From: Rhodalgimonas zhirmunskyi
GTDB lineage: Bacteria > Pseudomonadota > Alphaproteobacteria > Rhodobacterales > Rhodobacteraceae
Direction: 5' to 3'
NCBI GenBank assembly: GCA_030848925.1
Contig: JANFFA010000004.1
Span: forward strand, 124,001 to 188,000
DNA length: 64,000 bases
Shown: positions 26,345 through 35,571 of the stretch, in pieces
Layout of the letters: the number at the start of each line of letters is the position of its first letter
How positions within the stretch are numbered: the first letter of the stretch is position 1
Position numbers and translations under genes: made by a program
The notes under the pieces: model-generated
Told to the model about the DNA's origin: nothing
Databases searched by the model: none
Seen by the model: the letters and a program-made list of their open reading frames with translations, nothing else

Positions 26345-27349
26345 ATGGCCGCAGGGGCAACAAAAAGCCAGTCTTACAACGTGGTGATCGTAGGCCAGCG
26401 TGGCCGCCTGCAATACGAGGCGTTGCTTTTTGCCGCCTCGCTGCGCGCGATGTCGCCGGGCTTCAAGGGCCGTCTGCTCATCGCCGAGCCGCAGCCAAAC
26501 GATCGCTGGTCCTATGATCCGCGCATGGGCAATGGCGAAATTCTCGAATGCCTCGACGACCTCGAAGCCGAGGTCATCCCCTTCGAGAATCGCCACTTCG
26601 GCGAAATGTACCCCTATGGCAACAAGATCGAGATGCTCGCCTACCTTCCCGAGGGCGAGCCGTTCGTCTTCTTCGACACCGATACGCTGATCACCGGCGA
26701 CCTCACCCGCGTGCCATTCGATTTCTCGCGCCCCACCGCGTCGCTGCGCCGCGAAGGCACATGGCCCCAGATCGAGCTTTACGGCCCCGGCTATACCGCG
26801 ATCTGGAAATCGCTTTATGACAAATTCGGGCTAGACTTCGAAAGCTCGCTCGACCCCGCATGGCCCGAGGAATTCTGGCGCCATTATCTCTATTTCAACG
26901 CCGGTTTCTTCTTTTACGAATGCCCGCGCGTCTTTGGCGCGCGCTTCCTCGACTACGCGCTCAAGATCAAGAACCACAGCCCCGAGGAATTGGTATGCCA
27001 AGAGCTTGACCCATGGCTCGATCAAGTGGCGCTGCCTCTGGTGATCCACGGTCTCGGCGGTGGGCGCGATACCCTGCCCGAGGGCCTGCTTGATGGCGAG
27101 GTCAGCTGTCATTACCGCATGTTCCCCCTGCTCTACGCGCGCGAAAGTGATCGCGCGATTGAAGTGCTCGAAAGGGTAACGGCCCCCAACAAGATCAAGA
27201 AAGCACTGAAACAGTACGACCCGATCAAGCGCATGGTCTACAACGGCCGCGGTGCCAAGGTGCGCGCGCTGTTCGATCAGGATGACCTGCCCCGCAAGGA
27301 ACAGGCAATCCGCAACCGGATCAAGAAAAACGGCTTCTGGATGCGCTGA
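26345..27349 (+). CDS. Glycosyltransferase-like (GT-A fold) protein
   Basis: A 334-residue soluble protein. YNVVIVGQRGRLQYEALLFAASLR at the N-terminus looks like the first strand-helix of a GT-A fold. FVFFDTDTLITGDL (DTD at residues 111-113) resembles the DxD metal/nucleotide-sugar motif, and YFNAGFFFYECPRVFG resembles the acceptor-side NAG motif of GT8-like enzymes. Donor and acceptor are unknown. The ATG at 26345 has AGGTCGG upstream; an upstream in-frame start at 26261 exists but would add a non-conserved stretch. Confidence 0.7.
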   Translation: MAAGATKSQSYNVVIVGQRGRLQYEALLFAASLRAMSPGFKGRLLIAEPQPNDRWSYDPRMGNGEILECLDDLEAEVIPFENRHFGEMYPYGNKIEMLAYLPEGEPFVFFDTDTLITGDLTRVPFDFSRPTASLRREGTWPQIELYGPGYTAIWKSLYDKFGLDFESSLDPAWPEEFWRHYLYFNAGFFFYECPRVFGARFLDYALKIKNHSPEELVCQELDPWLDQVALPLVIHGLGGGRDTLPEGLLDGEVSCHYRMFPLLYARESDRAIEVLERVTAPNKIKKALKQYDPIKRMVYNGRGAKVRALFDQDDLPRKEQAIRNRIKKNGFWMR

Positions 27350-27643
27350 ACGCGGATCGGCCATGGTGCTGCGCGGCCTCGGATCTGACTTTAGTTCGCT
27401 GACAAATCGCCCCGTTAAAAACCCGCCGTCTGCCGGGTCTATTGGCCACCTCTGGTCCACCGATCCGAGGGTGCGCAGGAACATTTTCCGCCGTCAGCGC
27501 CAATGGCAAAAAGCTGGTTCTTCCAGCGCACCACATCATGGTCATGCAATCCTTTCATGACCGGTGCTGTTGTCGCGCTCGTCGCGATGGCCTAACACTG
27601 CGCTCAAATGTCTCAGGACAAATTCCAAGGGAGGTCACGCACG

Positions 27644-28912
27644 ATGACACAAGGTTTCGACACACTACAGATCCACGCCGGCGCACATCCTGATCCGGCC
27701 ACCGGCGCGCGTCAGGTCCCCATTTACCAGACGACAGCGTATGTTTTCCGCGATGCCGATCACGCCGCCGCGCTCTTCAACCTGCAAGAAGTGGGCTATA
27801 TCTACTCGCGCCTCACCAACCCGACGGTCGGCGCTTTGGCTGATCGCATCGCCGCCCTCGAAGGCGGCGCCGGCGCGGTCTGCACGTCTTCGGGCCACGC
27901 CGCACAGCTGATGGCGCTTTACCCGCTGATGGGTCCGGGGCTCAACATCATCGCCTCCACCCGGCTTTACGGCGGCACCTACACGCAGTTCACCCAAGTG
28001 TTCAAACGCTTCGGCTGGGAAGCCAAGTTCGTCGATTTCGACGACCCCCAAGCCGTGGCCGATGCGATCGACGACAACACCCGCGCGATCTTCTGCGAAA
28101 GCCTCGCCAACCCGGCGGGTGTGCCCACCGATATTCCCGCCATCGCCAAGGTCGCCTCTGAGGCGGGCCTGCCGCTGATCGTCGACAACACCTCGGCCAC
28201 GCCCTACCTGTGCAACCCGATCGCCATGGGCGCGACGCTGGTCGTTCACTCCACCACCAAATACCTCACCGGCAACGGCACGGTCACGGGCGGCGCGGTG
28301 GTCGACAGCGGCACGTTCGACTGGTCGGCCTCGGGCAAGTTCCCCTCCCTGTCCGAGCCGGAACCCGCTTATCACGGGTTGAAGTTCCACGAGGCGCTCG
28401 GCGGCATGGCCTATACTTTTTATAGCATCGCCGTCGGCCTGCGCGATCTCGGCATGACGATGAACCCGCAAGCGGCACATTACACGCTTATGGGCATCGA
28501 AACCCTCAGCTTGCGGATGCAGAAGCACGTGCAAAACGCCCAGAAGATCGCCGAATGGCTCGAAGCCGATCCGCGTGTCGAAAGCGTCAGCTACGCGGGC
28601 CTGCCCTCGTCGCCCTATCATGACCGGGCCAAGGCGGTGTATCCCAAGGGCGCGGGCGGTCTGTTCACCGTGGCACTCAAGGGCGGCTATGACGCCTGCG
28701 TCAGCCTTGTCGACAAGCTCGAACTGTTCAGCCACGTCGCCAACCTCGGCGATACCCGTTCGCTGATCATCCACTCTGCATCCACCACCCACCGCCAGCT
28801 TTCGCCAGAACAGCGCGAAGCGGCCGGCGCGGGCGACAACGTGGTGCGCCTCTCGATCGGAACCGAGGACCCCGCCGACCTGATCGCTGATCTCGATCAA
28901 GCGCTCAGCTAA
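27644..28912 (+). CDS. metY: O-acetylhomoserine sulfhydrylase (aminocarboxypropyltransferase)
   Basis: This PLP enzyme makes homocysteine (or methionine) from O-acetylhomoserine and sulfide (or methanethiol) in the cytosol. The 422-residue product has FDTLQIHAGAHPDPATGARQVPIYQTTAYVF, the GYIYSRLTNPTVGALADRIAALE block, ASTRLYGGTYTQF, DNTSATPYLCNP and the Schiff-base Lys near residue 206 in VHSTTKYLTGNG. The length and the insertion around residues 230-260 are characteristic of MetY rather than MetB/MetC. GGGAGG precedes the ATG at 27644. No SAM riboswitch was recognised in the 294-bp leader region. Confidence 0.95.
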   Translation: MTQGFDTLQIHAGAHPDPATGARQVPIYQTTAYVFRDADHAAALFNLQEVGYIYSRLTNPTVGALADRIAALEGGAGAVCTSSGHAAQLMALYPLMGPGLNIIASTRLYGGTYTQFTQVFKRFGWEAKFVDFDDPQAVADAIDDNTRAIFCESLANPAGVPTDIPAIAKVASEAGLPLIVDNTSATPYLCNPIAMGATLVVHSTTKYLTGNGTVTGGAVVDSGTFDWSASGKFPSLSEPEPAYHGLKFHEALGGMAYTFYSIAVGLRDLGMTMNPQAAHYTLMGIETLSLRMQKHVQNAQKIAEWLEADPRVESVSYAGLPSSPYHDRAKAVYPKGAGGLFTVALKGGYDACVSLVDKLELFSHVANLGDTRSLIIHSASTTHRQLSPEQREAAGAGDNVVRLSIGTEDPADLIADLDQALS

Positions 28913-28983
28913 CCCTCGGGTCAGGCGCTAGGCCAAGCCTTCGCGCCACACTCTGTAACCGGCGATTCGCCGCCGATTCCCGC

Positions 28984-29017
28984 ATGGCCCGAACCCCGCG
29001 TTCGGGCCATTTGCTTT
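28984..29017 (+). terminator. Rho-independent terminator after metY
   Basis: ATGGCCCGAA (28984-28993) pairs perfectly with TTCGGGCCAT (29001-29010), followed by TTGCTTT. It lies 71 bases after the metY stop. Confidence 0.75.
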
Positions 29018-29099
29018 GCATTTGCGCGGGGTTACGTTAGAATTCCGGGGATTGCGAGGAGACTCCCATCGCGGCGTAAAGAGTGTTAGACCCCCGGCG

Positions 29100-32000
29100 A
29101 TGAAACCAAGCTTTGCCCTGTCGCTCTCGTTCGAGGGCATCGGACTGCTGCACAGGTCCTTCCCCGGCTGGAACCGGGTGGGCGAGGTTGCGCTCGATTC
29201 CCCCGATCTGCCCGGCGCGCTGGCCGTCCTGCGCGAAACCGCCGAACAGATCAACGGCGCGCTGACCTGCAAGCTTGTCATCCCCAACGATCAGATCAAG
29301 TATCTCTCGCTTGATCTCGGCGTGATGAGCGAGACCGAAAGGCGCGACGTGATCCGCGCCGCCCTTGATGGCGCCACGCCCTATCCGGTCGACGAACTGA
29401 TTTATGACTGGTCCGTCGAAGGTCAGCAGACGCAGATCGCCGCCGTCGCCCGCGATACCCTGCGCGAAGCCGAAGATTTCGCCACGGCGCATGGCTTCAA
29501 TCCCGTCAGTTTCGCGGCCATCCCCTCCGAGGGCGCCTTCTCGGGGGAACCCTTCTTCGGACAGACCAAGATCGCCAGCGCATTGCTCGCCCCCGGCGAA
29601 GAGGTGCAGCGCGATATGGCCCCGATCCGCGTGACGGGCGTCGCCCGCTTGCCGGATTCCGAATTCACTCCGGACGTTGGGTCCGAAATTGGAACGGAAG
29701 TTGGGCCGGAAGTTGGACCGGAACTTAAGCCGGAACTGGAACAGCAGCCCGAGCCAGCATCTGGTCTAGAACCAGAGCCAGAACCGCACTCGACCCATAG
29801 TGAAGACATTGAATCAGCCGCCCCCTCCATAGATGAGGCGACGGCACCGCCCCCAGCGGAAGCATCGCCTTCAGACGCCGCTGCGACAACACCCCAGACG
29901 GACGAGTCACAAACCCCATACGCGCCCGAACCGATCGGCACGGATGCACCGATTGCGGCACTGGATACGCAACAAACCGTCCCGACCGAAGATCAGCCCT
30001 CCCAAGACGGCCTGAACCCCGCCCCTGTTTTCGTCTCCAGCCTAGCCGAAACAGAGGACCATCTTCAGGACCAGCAGGAAAACCTGTCGGAAGACACCTC
30101 CAGCGCCACAGCTGCGACCGACACGCCGCCTCTGACCTTCGCGCACAAGCCCCCCGAAGACTTGTTCCCCGAAGAGAGCGAAGCAAAAGATGGGCTTGGC
30201 ACCGCGGACCTCTCCGAAAACCCCGCTCCGGACACTGACACCGCCGATTCAACATACGAGTCGCCCGATGCCCCCGCCCTGTCATTCTCGACCATCCGCG
30301 CCGAGCGTGACGGTTTTGATGACCTGGCCGAGTCTTCGCCGGTTCTTGGCGGTGTCACGCGCGACGATCGCGGCCACGAAAACGATCACGGACCACGACT
30401 GACAGCACCGACCCTCCCGATCGAAGACGATCTCGACGAGGAAACCACCGCACTCAACGGCCCCGAAATCGCGCGTGTTGAGCCGGCGCTAACGACCTTC
30501 TCCTCGGGCGAGGATGCGTTTGACGACCTTCCGGCCATGCCCCCGCTCGAAAACGCCGCAACACCCACCTTCGCTCTGGAAGACCCGCCCGAATTTGCAC
30601 AAGGGGCGTCACCTCAAGACCTATGGCCCGAAGATACATCGTGGCACGCGGACGAACAGGCCCCGCAACTTTCAGAAGACCGCCCCACAGGTGAAACACT
30701 CGCGGCGGTGGCAAATAGCAGCCCAACAGCCTCCGAGCGCCTTTCTGCCGTTGGCCGCACGGGCGGTGCAATGGCGTCAAGCTTGGCCTCCGGAATGCGG
30801 GCAAGCCTTGCAGCGCGGGCAGAGCGCCGGGCCGAAGCCGCACGCGCCGCCGAGGCGGCGCAAGCCGCCACGCTTCCGGACCCGCGCACAGAAGAGCAGC
30901 GCATGACCGTATTCGGCGCGCGCAAATCACCCGACGAGGCACCCCGCGTTGGCGGCAAGCCGCGCTACCTCGGACTTGTCCTGACGCTCGTGCTGCTGGT
31001 CTTCCTTGCCGGAGTCGCCGCTTGGGCCTCGATCTTCGGCGATGAAAGCGTCTCGCGCTTCTTCCGAAGCCCGCCGCAAGTCGCCGATACCCTCCCCCAA
31101 GACAGTGAAGCCGATACGCTGCGTGATCTTGCCGCCGAAGGCGGCGAAGCGGAAACGCTCCTGCCGCCCGATGATGCTGTCCAAACCGCCGCAGTCGCCC
31201 CCTCGTCCGAGCCGCAATTGCGCCCGCAACCGGCCCGCCCCCATGCCCTGACCGAAGAAGAGGCGCAGGCCCGCTATGCCGTGACCGGCGTCTGGCAACG
31301 CGCGCCAAATGGCCCCGGTCTGCCGGATCAGGAAAGCGCCGACGATCTTTATACGGCCTCGATCGACCCGAGCATCGACGCGCAGGATGCGCTTGCCCTG
31401 CCCGATGCGCCCGGACTTGCCTCGGATGCCTTGCCGGGCAATATCGGCCCGACGCTCGCACCCGGTCTGCGCTTCGAATTCGATGAGCGTGGCCTCGTCC
31501 TTGCCACACCAGAGGGCACGCTCAACCCGGAAGGCGTGCTGATCTACGCTGGCAAACCGCCCCGCGTGCCTGATGCTGCACGCGATCAAAACGCCGAGCA
31601 GGCCCCGAACGACACCGCAGACCCCGAAACCCTGCGCCTTTCCGGCATCCGCCCAAAGCCTCGCCCTGAAGGTCTTGTCGAGGAAAGCGAACGTCAGAAT
31701 CTTGGCGGGTTGACGCGTAACGAGCTGGCCGGCAAGCGGCCAAAGCTCCGCCCGGCCCAGCCCTTCAACGAAGCCCAGAAAGCCGCCATCGCCGCCGCTG
31801 TCGCCGAAACGCAAGCCACGGCACAAGCAGAAGCCATCGCAGAGGCCGCCGCCGAAGCCGCAACGGCGGCCCAGGCAGCCACGCCCGAAGCCGAGCCCGC
31901 CGCTGCCGATCCTTTGGCCGGCGGCACCGCGCTGGCCGTCTCGCAATCGCGCGCGCCCAAGCTACGCCCCGGAAACTTCAGCCGGATCGTCGAGCGTACG

Positions 32001-32333
32001 GTGCAAGCCGAGAACACCGAACCCGCCGAAACCACTCGCGTTGCCGCCGCCGTGCCCCGCAATCAGGCTGTCGCGCCCGCCGCGCCCTCGAAGGCCACGG
32101 TCGCCAAGGCCGCAACGGTGCGCAACCAGCTCAACCTGCGGCGCGTCAACCTGATCGGCGTTTATGGCAAGCCCAGCGCACGCCGCGCCCTCGTGCGCCT
32201 TGCGAACGGGCGCTACAAGAAGGTGAAGGTCGGCGATCGCCTCGATGGCGGTCAGGTGCAGGCCATCGGAGAGCAGGAATTGCGCTACTCCAAGGGTGGC
32301 CGCAACGTTGTCCTGAAAATGCCCCGCGGATGA
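29100..32333 (+). CDS. Large membrane-anchored protein: GspL/PilM-like N-terminus, disordered region, GspC/PilP-like C-terminus
   Basis: A 1077-residue protein. Residues 1-180 (MKPSFALSLSFEGIGLLHRS, LSLDLGVMSETERRDVIRAALDGATPYPVDELIYDW) resemble the actin-like cytoplasmic domain of GspL/PilM. Residues 190-610 are a low-complexity Pro/Glu/Asp/Thr-rich region. One membrane helix lies at about 622-644 (YLGLVLTLVLLVFLAGVAAW). The periplasmic part holds Ala/Glu-rich repeats with several KLRPxx or RPKPRPEG motifs. The last 65 residues (VNLIGVYGKPSARRALVRLANG and VKVGDRLDGGQV) resemble the GspC/PilP homology domain. No other secretion or pilus genes are adjacent. Function is unknown; the fold calls are by motif. 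Confidence 0.75.
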   Translation: MKPSFALSLSFEGIGLLHRSFPGWNRVGEVALDSPDLPGALAVLRETAEQINGALTCKLVIPNDQIKYLSLDLGVMSETERRDVIRAALDGATPYPVDELIYDWSVEGQQTQIAAVARDTLREAEDFATAHGFNPVSFAAIPSEGAFSGEPFFGQTKIASALLAPGEEVQRDMAPIRVTGVARLPDSEFTPDVGSEIGTEVGPEVGPELKPELEQQPEPASGLEPEPEPHSTHSEDIESAAPSIDEATAPPPAEASPSDAAATTPQTDESQTPYAPEPIGTDAPIAALDTQQTVPTEDQPSQDGLNPAPVFVSSLAETEDHLQDQQENLSEDTSSATAATDTPPLTFAHKPPEDLFPEESEAKDGLGTADLSENPAPDTDTADSTYESPDAPALSFSTIRAERDGFDDLAESSPVLGGVTRDDRGHENDHGPRLTAPTLPIEDDLDEETTALNGPEIARVEPALTTFSSGEDAFDDLPAMPPLENAATPTFALEDPPEFAQGASPQDLWPEDTSWHADEQAPQLSEDRPTGETLAAVANSSPTASERLSAVGRTGGAMASSLASGMRASLAARAERRAEAARAAEAAQAATLPDPRTEEQRMTVFGARKSPDEAPRVGGKPRYLGLVLTLVLLVFLAGVAAWASIFGDESVSRFFRSPPQVADTLPQDSEADTLRDLAAEGGEAETLLPPDDAVQTAAVAPSSEPQLRPQPARPHALTEEEAQARYAVTGVWQRAPNGPGLPDQESADDLYTASIDPSIDAQDALALPDAPGLASDALPGNIGPTLAPGLRFEFDERGLVLATPEGTLNPEGVLIYAGKPPRVPDAARDQNAEQAPNDTADPETLRLSGIRPKPRPEGLVEESERQNLGGLTRNELAGKRPKLRPAQPFNEAQKAAIAAAVAETQATAQAEAIAEAAAEAATAAQAATPEAEPAAADPLAGGTALAVSQSRAPKLRPGNFSRIVERTVQAENTEPAETTRVAAAVPRNQAVAPAAPSKATVAKAATVRNQLNLRRVNLIGVYGKPSARRALVRLANGRYKKVKVGDRLDGGQVQAIGEQELRYSKGGRNVVLKMPRG

Positions 32334-32369
32334 TCGCGCCCCGCAGCTGACCCCAAAAGGAGTTTGGTC

Positions 32370-32585
32370 ATGAAACTGTTGATTTGGGCCGGTGCGGCCG
32401 TGTGCCTTCTAGGAATTCTTGGGCTGCTGGGGGTCGGGGTGAAAGCGGCGCGCGCCAAGGGCGAGGCGCAGGGCGAAGAAGATCTTCGCAACCGTTTGTC
32501 CAAGCTGTTGCCGTGGAACCTCGGCGCGTTGGCGATCTCCACGATCGGGCTGATGATGGTCATGACCGGCATCGCGCTCGGCTGA
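32370..32585 (+). CDS. Small two-helix membrane protein of unknown function
   Basis: A 71-residue protein with helices at about 4-24 and 51-69 joined by a charged loop (AARAKGEAQGEEDLRNRLSKLLP). AGGAG lies 7 bases before the ATG. It begins 36 bases after the large membrane protein and is probably cotranscribed. No family was recognised. Confidence 0.75.
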   Translation: MKLLIWAGAAVCLLGILGLLGVGVKAARAKGEAQGEEDLRNRLSKLLPWNLGALAISTIGLMMVMTGIALG

Positions 32586-32607
32586 TCACAGCGGCCACAC
32601 AACGTCC

Positions 32608-34701
32608 CTACTCGGCGAATTTCCCACCCAACTTGATCGCCTCGTCCAGCGTCCGGCTTTCATGCCACAGCGTCGGATCATCCTCGCTCCATTGCCGCAG
32701 GTCACGCCGCAGCGCGACAAGGCCCCGGCTCTCGCCCACCTGCATCGGCCCGCCACTGGCACGCGGCAATCCCAGCGCTTCGATCCCGGCAAGATCAACC
32801 TCACCCGCCGATCCGACGACGCCCTGATCAAGGCACTCCAACCCCGCCGCGCACAGCGCCGTCCACAGGCGCAGGCGGATGTCTTCCTCGCTCAGCTGTC
32901 TTTGGGGATGCGTTCCACGCCATTGTGCAAGAATTTTGCCGATCGCCGGGTCCGGGTGCACTGCATGTCCATCGTAGCGGAACACCCCGGCCCGACTACG
33001 CCGCCCCTCGCGCCCCTGCGCCAGAAGCACCGTCCCAAGGGTCGCATCTGCCCGGGCTTCACCTTGGCCCAGCGCCCGCAGGCGCAAACCCTGCGCCGCC
33101 AGCCCTTCGGCATCCATCATCGCAAACGGCCCCCGTGGCCAATGCAGCGCGCGATCCACCTCATGCGGGGCCACACCATGGCGCACGCACCATTCTGCCG
33201 CTGCAAAAAGCGCCGCACGCAACCGTTGCACCACCAAGCCGTTCACTGGTTTGCAACGGATAACCTCGCGCCGCATCCGCGCCATCAGGGACTCGGCGAC
33301 GGCAACCGCGCCGGGGTCGGCGCCGTCCGGCACCACCAACTCGACAAAGCGCGACGCGCGCCCCGGCTGCCACGCCACGCCCAGCACCCGTCCGGACAAC
33401 AGGCCCGCCCCGTTCCCCGCCACGCGCTGGGCCATGCGTCCAGCCAGCAACCCGGTGTTCGAACCGATCAGCACCGGCACATCCGGCGCCACCGCGCCTG
33501 CGATCACATCCACCAATGTGTCCAAGGCCCGCAACGGCGCGGCACAGGCCTCGACCACAAGACGCGCTCCGCGCAACCGCGCTTCTGCCGGCCCACCGGT
33601 GAGACGCGCCCGCATCTCCTTGGCCGCGCCCGCCGTCAGCCGTCCCGCAGCTACATCGCTCTCGATCGCCTCGCCCAATTGCCCCGCCAAAGCCGCTGCG
33701 CCGCCCTTGCGCTGCTCGGCCAGATCAACAGAAAGCCCTGTATCAAGAAGCGCCTGCGCCGCCGCAAAGGCCGCCGCACCGTCGCCCAGAACACAGACCA
33801 CCTCGGGCAACGGCACCTCGGCGGGCCGCGCTGCGCGCCGGGCTGCGCGCGCGGCATGGATTAGGGCGCGCGCCCGTGCGCTCCGCCGCAAATCGTCCGC
33901 CTGCACCGCCTCGCGCGCCATCCCCTCGGCCAGCGGCAATAACTGCGCCGCCGCGACGGCATCGATCATCGCGCGCGCCTCGGGCGTTTCTGGCGCGGCC
34001 TCAAGGCGGGCGTGTATCTCGGCCTGATAGCCCAAAGGATCGGCAAAGCCCGGCGGTGGATCGCGCCGCGCAGGCGGGTCCGCGGCCATGGCCACGGCCG
34101 CGCCCACCACGTTGCGCGCCACCACCGCATCGCACAGCCCGGCCAAGGCCCCGGCATCCGCCGCCCGCCATTGCACGCTCAGTAGGAAATCAATCGCCGC
34201 CTCGGCCCCGATCAACCGGGGCAAGGTCTGTGTCGCACCGCCCTGCGGAATCAGCCCAAGCGCCACCGCGCCATGCGCCACGCGGGTGCCTGCCACCGCA
34301 ACGCGCGCCCGTGCCGCCAGTGCCAAATCCAGCGCGCCATCGCGCACATCCCCCCGCATCGCTGCGATGACAGGTTTCGCACACCGGGCGATACGGGCGG
34401 TCAGATCGGACAAGCTCGGCCCGGCACTGCCCTCCTGCAATTCCGCGAAAGGCACACCCGCGGCAAAGCCACGCCCGCTGCCGGTGATCACCACGCCGCG
34501 CGCGCGGTCATCCCCTTCTGCCCGCTCAAGCGCCTCCATGAGGGCCGCGCGTGTCGCCCGATCTAAAGGCCCCGGCCGCGCGCCATCCGCCAACACGCTC
34601 AACACGGCGACCGCGCCATCGATCCGGTATTCCACTTTGTCGCTCAACCCGACCTCACCCAAAAAAACCTGACTTACGATAGGCACATACGTCTCTGACA
34701 T
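32608..34701 (-). CDS. Multifunctional beta-oxidation (FadB/FadJ)-like protein with degenerate active sites
   Basis: A 697-residue protein laid out as enoyl-CoA hydratase (about 20-200), NAD-binding 3-hydroxyacyl-CoA dehydrogenase (about 298-480) and two C-terminal dehydrogenase repeats (RCKPVNGLVVQRLRAALF and a second from about 600). By gapless alignment to the FadB hydratase motif, the two catalytic Glu correspond to Asp125 and Ala145. The dehydrogenase His corresponds to Ala443, while its partner Glu454 remains, and the GxGxxG turn reads GDGAAA (306-311). The fold is kept but both classical activities look impaired. GC content is extreme and the frame is intact. A TTG 19 codons downstream, opening the SDKVEYRI stretch, is an alternative start. 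Confidence 0.85.
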   Translation of the reverse strand: MSETYVPIVSQVFLGEVGLSDKVEYRIDGAVAVLSVLADGARPGPLDRATRAALMEALERAEGDDRARGVVITGSGRGFAAGVPFAELQEGSAGPSLSDLTARIARCAKPVIAAMRGDVRDGALDLALAARARVAVAGTRVAHGAVALGLIPQGGATQTLPRLIGAEAAIDFLLSVQWRAADAGALAGLCDAVVARNVVGAAVAMAADPPARRDPPPGFADPLGYQAEIHARLEAAPETPEARAMIDAVAAAQLLPLAEGMAREAVQADDLRRSARARALIHAARAARRAARPAEVPLPEVVCVLGDGAAAFAAAQALLDTGLSVDLAEQRKGGAAALAGQLGEAIESDVAAGRLTAGAAKEMRARLTGGPAEARLRGARLVVEACAAPLRALDTLVDVIAGAVAPDVPVLIGSNTGLLAGRMAQRVAGNGAGLLSGRVLGVAWQPGRASRFVELVVPDGADPGAVAVAESLMARMRREVIRCKPVNGLVVQRLRAALFAAAEWCVRHGVAPHEVDRALHWPRGPFAMMDAEGLAAQGLRLRALGQGEARADATLGTVLLAQGREGRRSRAGVFRYDGHAVHPDPAIGKILAQWRGTHPQRQLSEEDIRLRLWTALCAAGLECLDQGVVGSAGEVDLAGIEALGLPRASGGPMQVGESRGLVALRRDLRQWSEDDPTLWHESRTLDEAIKLGGKFAE

Positions 34702-34740
34702 GCACCCGCCTAGACCCCGTCATCTTGCATTTCGAGTGTC

Positions 34741-34780
34741 CGCAAAAGAAACGCCGCGCGCAAGAGCCTTGCGCGCGGCG
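34741..34780 (-). terminator. Rho-independent terminator of the 71-residue unknown gene
   Basis: A perfect 13-bp stem (34752-34764 with 34768-34780, loop AGC) is followed on the minus strand by TTTCTTTT. It lies about 80 bases past the gene ending at 34858. Confidence 0.88.
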
Positions 34781-34857
34781 TGGACCGGGCCATTTAGGCC
34801 TCTGGTCATCTGATAGTCACTGTCCGTCCGTCACTGCGTTGCCGCCGACCTCCGCTC

Positions 34858-35073
34858 TCATAGCGGCATGTTCTCATGCTCTGCTTCGAAAGCGGCGTCG
34901 CCCAACCGCTCATCAAGCGCGCGCGCTTGGGCTGGAATTTCGATACCTTTTGCTTTCATTCGCTGCAAGATTGCATGAAATTCAAAGTGAAACAGGTGTT
35001 GCCGTTCGGGCGCAGTCGCCTCGATCCTTTCGGCCACTTCCGCGCACTCCCGGATCAGCTCTTTCGTCTCCAT
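34858..35073 (-). CDS. Small soluble protein of unknown function
   Basis: A 71-residue, charged, helical protein (METKELIRECAEVAERIEA ... FHFEFHAILQRMKAKGIEIP ... FEAEHENMPL). A strong AGGAGGAGG sits just upstream of the ATG and a perfect 13-bp terminator follows, so it is very likely expressed. It lies 58 bases downstream of the DksA-type gene on the same strand. No family was recognised; the fold may be a helical hairpin. Confidence 0.8.
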   Translation of the reverse strand: METKELIRECAEVAERIEATAPERQHLFHFEFHAILQRMKAKGIEIPAQARALDERLGDAAFEAEHENMPL

Positions 35074-35131
35074 TCATTCCTCCTCCTGCCCGATCGGGCC
35101 TCCTCCAGCCCAGTAACTTCGGGCACTCATC

Positions 35132-35455
35132 TCATACCTTGGCGGCACAGTCCTGACAGAACGGCGTCGCCGGAACGACATCAAGCCGCGCCTCGGAAAT
35201 TTCGGTGCCGCATTTCACACAGAACCCGTATTCCCCCTGCTCCATCCGATCGAGAGCGGCTTTGATGCGGACAATCTCCTCTTCGCCCGCATGGCCCAGC
35301 CCCTCGAACACCTCGTCCTGCTCGCGCTCGGTCGCCATTTCCTCCCAGTCCTTCGACTGGTGCGCATCCAACTCCTCGTCGAGTTCATGCAGGCGCGCGT
35401 CCAACTCCTTCAGGCGCTCCTCCAGCATCGTCTTATATTTTTGTGTCGCCACCAT
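35132..35455 (-). CDS. DksA/TraR-family zinc-finger protein
   Basis: A 107-residue protein with an N-terminal coiled-coil hairpin (KTMLEERLKELDARLHELDEELDAHQSKDWEEMATEREQDEVFE) and a C-terminal C4 zinc finger, FCVKCGTEI...FCQDCAAK. Full-length DksA is about 150 residues; this is the shorter TraR/YbiI-like class that binds the RNA polymerase secondary channel. Two acidic residues lie near the expected coil tip, as in regulators acting with or without ppGpp. The start is MVATQKYK, after GGGAGAG; an upstream extension is unlikely. Confidence 0.92.
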   Translation of the reverse strand: MVATQKYKTMLEERLKELDARLHELDEELDAHQSKDWEEMATEREQDEVFEGLGHAGEEEIVRIKAALDRMEQGEYGFCVKCGTEISEARLDVVPATPFCQDCAAKV

Positions 35456-35571
35456 GATACTCTCCCATGTCCTGTCGTGCCCGTGTTTTTCCCACGCTCG
35501 GCAAAAAGCAGCCTTGATACAGGTCAATTGCCGCCGCGCTTAATTCCAACCTGACACCGCTCCGCTTTTTC

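Noticed and set aside
27350-27643. SAM riboswitch before metY
   Set aside because: The leader does not show the SAM-II or SAM/SAH core sequences I can recall, and no convincing pseudoknot was seen by eye.
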